The translations under genes and the position numbers were made by a program. The notes beneath the pieces were generated by a model. It had not been told where the DNA came from. It saw only the letters and a program-made list of their open reading frames with translations, and searched no databases. Shown one piece after another: positions 55,966 through 64,000 of a stretch of DNA of 64,000 bases (the stretch's first letter is position 1; each line of letters opens with the position of its first letter). Origin of the DNA: Microlunatus elymi (GTDB taxonomy: Bacteria; Actinomycetota; Actinomycetes; Propionibacteriales; Propionibacteriaceae); assembly GCF_007362775.1 (NCBI RefSeq), contig NZ_CP041692.1:2418001-2482000 (forward strand), given 5' to 3'.

Positions 55966-57147
55966 ATGAGCGACGAGCCGCCGCCTTCGCCCGAGGACGT
56001 CGACGTCCTCGACTCCGGCCAGGGCGGACCGCGCCGGCCGAGCCTGGTCGGCGCGATCGTCGCGGCCTGCTGTCTGATCGTGGTCGCGGTGGCCGTGGTC
56101 CGTGCCTACGGCGATCGCGATCCGGCATCGGCGCCTCCGAACTCGCCGTCGCCGTCGGCACCGTCCGAACCGGCGGTGCCGAGGCCCACCGTCGTGCCCT
56201 CGTTCGAGGACGTTCTGACCAGGACGGTCGAGCTGTCCTGGCTCGGAGCCGGCACCGACTACTCCGTCTTCGTCCGCACCGGCGCCGCCCTGTCCGACGG
56301 CGACAGCGGTGTCTACCAACTGGATCCGCGCCACGACCGGGTCGTCAGTCACCGGGTGCCGGCGCTGGCCAGCACCGGTCCGCTGTCCTTCGTGCCGGTG
56401 AGTGGCGGCGTGCTTGTCCGGCCGATCGACCAGGTGCCGGGCTATTTCGTGCCCGACGACGCGCCCGTGATGGGCACCGGCAACGTAGGCGGGATCGTGC
56501 TGCCGGGCCCGGACGACCGGCACGTCTGGATCCCGACGGCCAACGGCTCGCACCTCGACCTAGTCGGCGCCGTCGACCATCACTCCACCGGGACCACCAT
56601 CACCGTCCCCAGCGGCATGTACCCGATGCAGCTGACGCCCGACGGGCACGGGTATCTCCTCGGTCCGCGTGACGACGGTCTCTACGACCTCCGCCCGCAG
56701 GGCGCGGTCCGGGTTGCCGACGGCGCCCTGATCGCGGTCGGCCCCACCCGCGTGCTGGCGGCGAACTGCTCCGACCAGGAGGACTGCGCCCCGGTGCTGC
56801 TGAACAGCAACTTCACCCCCGTCGCACCGCAGCCACCGCTCCGCTCGCAGGGGTCCGTATCGTCCAACGGCGTGATCTCGCCGGATGGCAAAGTCGCTGC
56901 CCTTCTCGGTGCCCAAGGAGGACCGATTGTCTTGGTTGACCTCGCCACCGGTGGGCTGCGGTACCTCAAAGTGCAGGTAGCCGGGTACATGTCGGCGCAG
57001 GTCGCGTTCTCGCCCGACAGCAAGTGGCTGTTCGTGGTCGGCGCCGACCACCGTGCGTACGCGGCCGAGGTGGCCACCCGTCAGGTGCGGCCGCTGCTGC
57101 CCGGGGTGCGCGGTGTGGCCCAGCTCACGGTCCGGCCCGCAGCGTGA
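55966..57147 (+). CDS. membrane-anchored propeller-like protein
   Basis: A 393-residue protein with one N-terminal helix (about residues 27-46, VGAIVAACCLIVVAVAVVRA), a Ser/Pro-rich linker and a large outer domain. The outer domain has repeated beta-strand units with LSFVPVSGGVLVRP, DDRHVWIP, LTPDGHGYLLGPRDDG and AFSPDSKWLFVVGAD, as in WD40/TolB-like propellers. Function unknown. TAGGTT ends 6 nt before ATG 55966. It lies directly upstream of secA. Confidence 0.78.
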   Translation: MSDEPPPSPEDVDVLDSGQGGPRRPSLVGAIVAACCLIVVAVAVVRAYGDRDPASAPPNSPSPSAPSEPAVPRPTVVPSFEDVLTRTVELSWLGAGTDYSVFVRTGAALSDGDSGVYQLDPRHDRVVSHRVPALASTGPLSFVPVSGGVLVRPIDQVPGYFVPDDAPVMGTGNVGGIVLPGPDDRHVWIPTANGSHLDLVGAVDHHSTGTTITVPSGMYPMQLTPDGHGYLLGPRDDGLYDLRPQGAVRVADGALIAVGPTRVLAANCSDQEDCAPVLLNSNFTPVAPQPPLRSQGSVSSNGVISPDGKVAALLGAQGGPIVLVDLATGGLRYLKVQVAGYMSAQVAFSPDSKWLFVVGADHRAYAAEVATRQVRPLLPGVRGVAQLTVRPAA

Positions 57148-57219
57148 ACCGGCGTTACCCCTGATGGCCTAGCATGAACGCTGGACCGGAACACCCCGAG
57201 CAGGGAAGAAGAGCAACTC

Positions 57220-60099
<2,880 letters not shown>

Positions 60100-60111
60100 G
60101 CTGAACGCGGC

Positions 60112-62277
60112 TCAGGTCAAGATCACCAACTGCTGGGTGGCCCGGGTCATCGCGACGTAATGATCAACGGCGCCCTCGATCCCGGTGCCGAAGCTGTCCG
60201 GGTCGACGAGCACGACCAGGTCGAACTCCATCCCCTTGGACTCCAGGGCGCTCAGCGATCGGACCCGCGGCCCACCCTCGTACGACGGATCGCCGATCAC
60301 GCAGGCGATCCCGTCGTCGTGAGTGTTCAGCCACTCCTCGATGATCGAACCGAGCTCCGACCTGCGCCCGGAACGGACCGGGGCGCCGCCGGAGCGGATC
60401 GAGATCGGCACGTTCGCATCCGGCAGCACCGCCCTGATCACCGGCTCGGCCACGGTCATCACCTCCGCCGGTGTGCGGTAGTTGATGGTCAGCGTGGCAT
60501 CGCTGACCGCATCGAAGCCGACCCGGCGTAGCCGTTCCTGCCAGGTCTCGGTGAAGCCGTGCCGGGCCTGGGCCCGGTCACCGACGACGGTGAAACTGCG
60601 AGACGGACAGCGCCGCACCAGCATCTGCCACTCGGCGTCGGTCAGTTCCTGCGCCTCGTCCACGATCACATGCGCGAACGGCCCGGCCAGCCGGTCCGGC
60701 GATCGGCTGGGCAGCCCGTCCTGGTCGACCAGTGCCTGCCGCAGATCCTCACCGCGCAACATGTACATCGTGGTCTCGGGGTTGTCGTCGGCCTCGATGA
60801 TCTCGTCGATCACGCGATCCATCTGCTCCCGTTCGGCGGCCAGGGCGGCCTCCCGCCGGCGGGCGCGTCGAGGTGCGTCCGGGTCGCCGAGCCGCTGCCG
60901 GGCCGCATCCAGCAGCGGCAGGTCGGAGATCGTCCAGGCTTTGGCAGGTTCGCGCTGCAGCAGTCGTACTTGTTCATCGGTCAGGCTCGGCGCGCAGCGG
61001 CGCAGATAGGCCGGCACCGACCACAGGTCGGAAACAAGATCATCGGCGTCGATCAGAGTCCATGCGCGCGTGAACGTACGAGTCAGACTCTCGTTGCCCA
61101 GCAGCGATCTACCCAGTTGATCAACGGTCACGTCCTGCTCGTCGAGCTCCTCGGCGAGCCGGTCGAACAAGATCGACACCAGCGCTTCCCATACCTGATC
61201 GCGGACCTCGTTGTGCGCGGAGCCCGGTTCGGCTGCGGCGAAGGCCTCGGCCCAGTCGCCGGCCCGGAGCGGGAGATCGCCCCAGTCGGTCTCGACCAGC
61301 ATCGCCTTCGTCGGCGGTTCCTCGTACAATCCGACCGCGGGCTCGATCGCGGCCACCAGTTCGGCTTGTGCCTTCAGCCGAGCCACCTCGGGATCGGTCT
61401 CCGCAACCGCCGTGTCGCCCTCGGCGACCAGATCGCGCAGCGTACAGATCTGCACGCCCTCCTCACCCAGGCTGGGCAGCACGTCGGCGACGTAGGCAAG
61501 GTACGGACGATGCGGGCCGACGAACAACACACCGCCGCGGCCCTCGCCCACCCGCGGATCGGAGTAGAGCAGGTACGCCGCCCGGTGCAGCGCGACCACC
61601 GTCTTGCCGGTGCCGGGACCGCCGTCGACCACCAGCGCGCCGCGCGAGCCGGCTCGGATGATCGCGTCCTGGTCGGCCTGGATGGTGCTCAGCACGTCCC
61701 GCATCTGCTGCGTACGGCTGCTGCCGAGGCTGGCGATGAATGCCGAGTCGGGATCCAGCGCCGGGTCCTGCAGCAGAGCCTCGGAGGTGAGGGCGTCAGG
61801 GCTCAGAGCCTCGTCCCAGTAGTCGGTGATCCTGCCCTGCGTCCAGCGATAGCGGCGGCGGCTGACCAGGCCCATCGGTTCGGCCAGGGTCGCGGCGAAG
61901 TACGGCTCGGCCGCCGGCGTACGCCAGTCGATCAGCAGCCGGGACCCGTTCCGGCCGGTCAGTCCGATCCGTCCGACATAGGTCGGCTCGCCCTCGCCGT
62001 CGACCATCCGGCCCAGGCAGACATCCAGGCCGAAGCGGCGCAGCAGCCGCAGCCGGGCCGACAGTCGATGGATCTCCAGGTCCCGATCGGCTGCGGCGCG
62101 CCCCTTGCCACCGGGTGATCGGCGCAGCACGTCGATCCGCTCGGTCAGTTCGGCGACCAGTTGATCAAGGCTTTCGCGGATGGCCGCGAAGTGTTCCTCG
62201 TCGGCAGTGATCAGAGCAGGATCCGCCTTGGCCACAAGGCGTTTCGGCAGGTCGAAGACCTTTCCGGAGATAGTCAC
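60112..62277 (-). CDS. helR: HelR-type RNA polymerase recycling ATPase
   Basis: A 721-residue UvrD/HelD-like ATPase. N-terminus VFDLPKRLVAKADPALITAD then EEHFAAIRESLDQLVAELTE is a charged coiled-coil arm; Walker A is GGPGTGKTVVALHRA, Walker B VIVDEAQELTDAEW, and the C-terminal MTRATQQLVILT ends the helicase core. I recall closely similar sequence in HelR proteins, which displace rifamycins from RNA polymerase. GTG 62277 lies 8 nt after CAGAAT, and a rifamycin-associated element lies upstream, supporting HelR over generic HelD. It is convergent with secA. Confidence 0.87.
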   Translation of the reverse strand: MTISGKVFDLPKRLVAKADPALITADEEHFAAIRESLDQLVAELTERIDVLRRSPGGKGRAAADRDLEIHRLSARLRLLRRFGLDVCLGRMVDGEGEPTYVGRIGLTGRNGSRLLIDWRTPAAEPYFAATLAEPMGLVSRRRYRWTQGRITDYWDEALSPDALTSEALLQDPALDPDSAFIASLGSSRTQQMRDVLSTIQADQDAIIRAGSRGALVVDGGPGTGKTVVALHRAAYLLYSDPRVGEGRGGVLFVGPHRPYLAYVADVLPSLGEEGVQICTLRDLVAEGDTAVAETDPEVARLKAQAELVAAIEPAVGLYEEPPTKAMLVETDWGDLPLRAGDWAEAFAAAEPGSAHNEVRDQVWEALVSILFDRLAEELDEQDVTVDQLGRSLLGNESLTRTFTRAWTLIDADDLVSDLWSVPAYLRRCAPSLTDEQVRLLQREPAKAWTISDLPLLDAARQRLGDPDAPRRARRREAALAAEREQMDRVIDEIIEADDNPETTMYMLRGEDLRQALVDQDGLPSRSPDRLAGPFAHVIVDEAQELTDAEWQMLVRRCPSRSFTVVGDRAQARHGFTETWQERLRRVGFDAVSDATLTINYRTPAEVMTVAEPVIRAVLPDANVPISIRSGGAPVRSGRRSELGSIIEEWLNTHDDGIACVIGDPSYEGGPRVRSLSALESKGMEFDLVVLVDPDSFGTGIEGAVDHYVAMTRATQQLVILT

Positions 62278-62302
62278 GAGCGCCGATTCTGCACCCGCGA
62301 CC

Positions 62303-62321
62303 GGGTCTTGCGGCAAGCCCA
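62303..62321 (-). promoter_or_regulatory. rifamycin-associated element (RAE) at the helR promoter
   Basis: GGGTCTTGCGGCAAGCCCA contains the symmetric core CTTGCGGCAAG with GGG and CCC flanks, matching the published RAE (about 19 bp, GGGGCTTGCGGCAAGGCCCC-like) as I remember it. On the helR strand it lies upstream of CAGAAT (complement 62286-62291) and its TTGCCG could serve as the -35. RAE sites precede rifamycin-induced resistance genes in actinobacteria. Confidence 0.75.
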
Positions 62322-62376
62322 CGGGTCCGCTATATGTTGGAAATGCGGGGGAAGCGGCATGGCAATATATGCAGCC

Positions 62377-63390
62377 ATGCGCATCGTTCAGGTCGGTCTG
62401 GGCGGCTTCGGCCGCAACTGGGCCCAGGAGATGATTCCTCAAGTCACCGAGGTCCAGTTGGTCGGCAGTGCCGACGTCTCGGAAGAGTCCCGCACGGCGG
62501 CGATCGCCGCCGGGGTCGCCGATCCGGACCGCTGCTTCGCCACCGCCGAACAGGTGATCGAGGCCTGTGATCCGGATGCGGTGCTGGTCACCGCCAGCCT
62601 GGTCGGCCACGTGCCGGCGATCCGGGCCGCGTTGAAGGCGGGCAAGCACGTGATGACCGAGAAGCCGTTCGCGCCGTCGGTCGAGGACGCGCGCGAGCTG
62701 GTCGAGCTGGCCGAATCGCAGGATCTGGTGCTGGCGGTCAGCCAGAACTACCGCTTCTTCCCGGCGGTCCGGGCGGTCCAGCAGATCGTCCGCAGCGGCG
62801 AACTCGGTGCCCTGCACGCGGTCGAACTCGACTTCCGCCGCTTCTCCGGCGCCGAGGGTGTCCGCGGCCCGCATCACTACCTGGACGAGCCGCTGCTGGT
62901 GGACATGTCGATCCACCACTTCGACCTGCTGCGTACGGTGCTCGGCCGCGACGCGACCGGAATCACCTGCCGCACCTGGGATCCGGACTGGTCGCTGTTC
63001 GCCGGTCCGTCCGAGGGTGTCGCCCTGATCGACTTCGACGATCTGACCGCGAGCTACCGCGGCAGTTGGGTCAGCCACGGCGCGCCGACCGCCTGGGCCG
63101 GCGAGTGGCGGATGGATTTCGCCGACGGCGAGGTCGACTGGACCAGCCGCGGCGACGGAAAGGACGGCTGGAAGGTCGACGTGGTCTCCGTACGACGCAA
63201 CGGCGAGGACAAGCGGGTCGAGCTGCCGCGGGTCCCGCGGACCGACCGGGCCGGCAGCCTGACCGAATTCGCCCGGGCCATCGCCGAGGGCCGGCAGCCG
63301 GAGAACTCCGGCCGGGACAACCTCGGCACCCTGGCGCTGACCTACGCCGCCGTCGAGTCCGCCACGAACAACAGCACCGTCACACTCTGA
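62377..63390 (+). CDS. Gfo/Idh/MocA-family oxidoreductase
   Basis: A 337-residue NAD(P)-dependent sugar or inositol dehydrogenase-like enzyme. The N-terminal Rossmann motif is VGLGGFGRNW, EKPF carries the conserved lysine (GKHVMTEKPFA), and the C-terminal sheet domain has GPHHYLDEPLLVDMSIHHFD with the catalytic His. ATG 62377 follows ATATAT by 6 nt; ATG 62359 with GGGGGAAG upstream is the alternative. It overlaps the next, convergent gene by 11 bp and is divergent from helR. Confidence 0.9.
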   Translation: MRIVQVGLGGFGRNWAQEMIPQVTEVQLVGSADVSEESRTAAIAAGVADPDRCFATAEQVIEACDPDAVLVTASLVGHVPAIRAALKAGKHVMTEKPFAPSVEDARELVELAESQDLVLAVSQNYRFFPAVRAVQQIVRSGELGALHAVELDFRRFSGAEGVRGPHHYLDEPLLVDMSIHHFDLLRTVLGRDATGITCRTWDPDWSLFAGPSEGVALIDFDDLTASYRGSWVSHGAPTAWAGEWRMDFADGEVDWTSRGDGKDGWKVDVVSVRRNGEDKRVELPRVPRTDRAGSLTEFARAIAEGRQPENSGRDNLGTLALTYAAVESATNNSTVTL

Positions 63391-64000
63391 ATTCGGCCCG
63401 GGCCGCGGTCCAGGCTCGGGCCCGATCGGTCAGGGTGATGCCCAGGCCGGGGCGGTCGGAGATCCACATCCGGCCGTCCCGGGTCTCCAGCTGCTCGGTG
63501 AACAGCGGGTCGAGCCAGTCGAAGTGCTCCACCCACGGCTCGATCGGGTAGTGCGCGGCCAGGTGCAGATGGATCTCCATCGCGAAGTGCGGGGCGATCT
63601 CCAACTGCTCGGCCTCGGCCAGCGTCGCCAGCTTGAGGAACTGGGTGATGCCACCGATCCGCGGCGCGTCCGGTTGCAGGATGTCCGCGGCGCCGGCCTT
63701 GATCAGCGCGACGTGTTCGCCGACGCTGGCCAGCATCTCGCCGGTGGCGATCGGCGTGTCCAGCGTGCGGGTCAGCCGGGCGTGGCCCTCGGCGTCGTAC
63801 GCGTCCAGCGGCTCCTCGATCCAGACCAGGCCGAATTCGGCGAAGATCCGGCCCATCCGCAACGCGGTCGCCCGATCCCATTGCTGGTTGGCGTCGACCA
63901 TCAGCGGCACGTCGTCGCCGAGGGCTTCCCGGACGGCGGTCACCCGGGCCACGTCGGTGCGCCAGTCCGGCTGGCCGACCTTGAGCTTGATCCCGCCGAT
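63380..64000 (-). CDS. enolase-superfamily dehydratase/racemase (partial)
   Basis: The C-terminal 206 residues of a mandelate-racemase-like enzyme; its start lies beyond the right edge. The catalytic KxK is at IKLKVGQ, metal ligands at VDANQQW, WIEEP and TGEM, and a His in the IAPHFAMEIHLH stretch. Such enzymes dehydrate sugar acids (for example galactonate or rhamnonate) or racemise acids. Dehydration of a sugar acid would yield a 2-keto-3-deoxy acid, the substrate type of the KDG kinases at 28.8-30.9 kb (inference). Confidence 0.88.
   Translation of the reverse strand: MGGIKLKVGQPDWRTDVARVTAVREALGDDVPLMVDANQQWDRATALRMGRIFAEFGLVWIEEPLDAYDAEGHARLTRTLDTPIATGEMLASVGEHVALIKAGAADILQPDAPRIGGITQFLKLATLAEAEQLEIAPHFAMEIHLHLAAHYPIEPWVEHFDWLDPLFTEQLETRDGRMWISDRPGLGITLTDRARAWTAARAEFRV

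Overview
The window is about 64 kb of GC-rich chromosome from an actinobacterium. Evidence for this is the MtrA-MtrB-LpqB cell-envelope system, a DUF2469 gene after rnhB, a three-subunit b558-type succinate dehydrogenase, and many leaderless starts with a TANNNT box 6-8 nt upstream of ATG or GTG. Gene content and codon choice suggest Propionibacteriales, possibly Microlunatus-like; this is an inference, as no rRNA is present. I saw no tRNA, rRNA, CRISPR array, transposase or phage gene.

Layout. 0.2-3.8 kb: sdhCAB. 3.8-4.4 kb: non-coding repeats. 4.4-12.0 kb: a ROK regulator divergent from a five-gene PepT-class ABC importer, followed by a LacI-type sensor without a DNA-binding domain. 12.1-16.0 kb: epimerase-like protein, DUF4232-like secreted protein, ABC-F ATPase and Nudix hydrolase. 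16.2-18.5 kb: rplS-lepB-rnhB-DUF2469. 18.5-22.5 kb: a catalytically degenerate phosphotransferase-fold protein, a small conserved protein, gdhA and an aldo/keto reductase, all on the minus strand. 22.7-25.9 kb: yraN-comM-dprA. 25.9-32.7 kb: a solute-binding lipoprotein, a hydratase, and an Entner-Doudoroff-type module with two KDPG aldolases, two PfkB kinases and a LacI regulator. 32.7-35.4 kb: a lipoprotein PBP and a trans-aconitate methyltransferase. 35.7-40.9 kb: mtrA-mtrB-lpqB-comF. 40.9-51.1 kb: an accessory block with a sugar ABC importer, MFS carriers, GntR, an ankyrin protein, an ArsR/SRPBCC pair and a VOC/TetR deletion scar. 51.2-60.1 kb: hpf, MerR, double GNAT, a YcaQ/AlkZ-like protein, two envelope proteins and secA. 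60.1-64.0 kb: helR with a rifamycin-associated element, a Gfo/Idh oxidoreductase, and an enolase-superfamily gene running off the end.

How the genes fit together. Two conserved actinobacterial neighbourhoods (rplS-lepB-rnhB-DUF2469-yraN-comM-dprA and mtrAB-lpqB-comF-hpf-secA) are each interrupted by accessory genes for sugar uptake, regulation and stress or antibiotic defence. Sugar metabolism dominates: three importer systems, four regulators and a KDG/KDPG pathway. The most notable regulatory features are the rifamycin-associated element in front of helR, a leader-peptide/terminator arrangement in front of hpf, competing repeats in the rplS leader, a hairpin that may hide the ABC-F ribosome binding site, and DnaA-box-like sites next to both competence-type loci.
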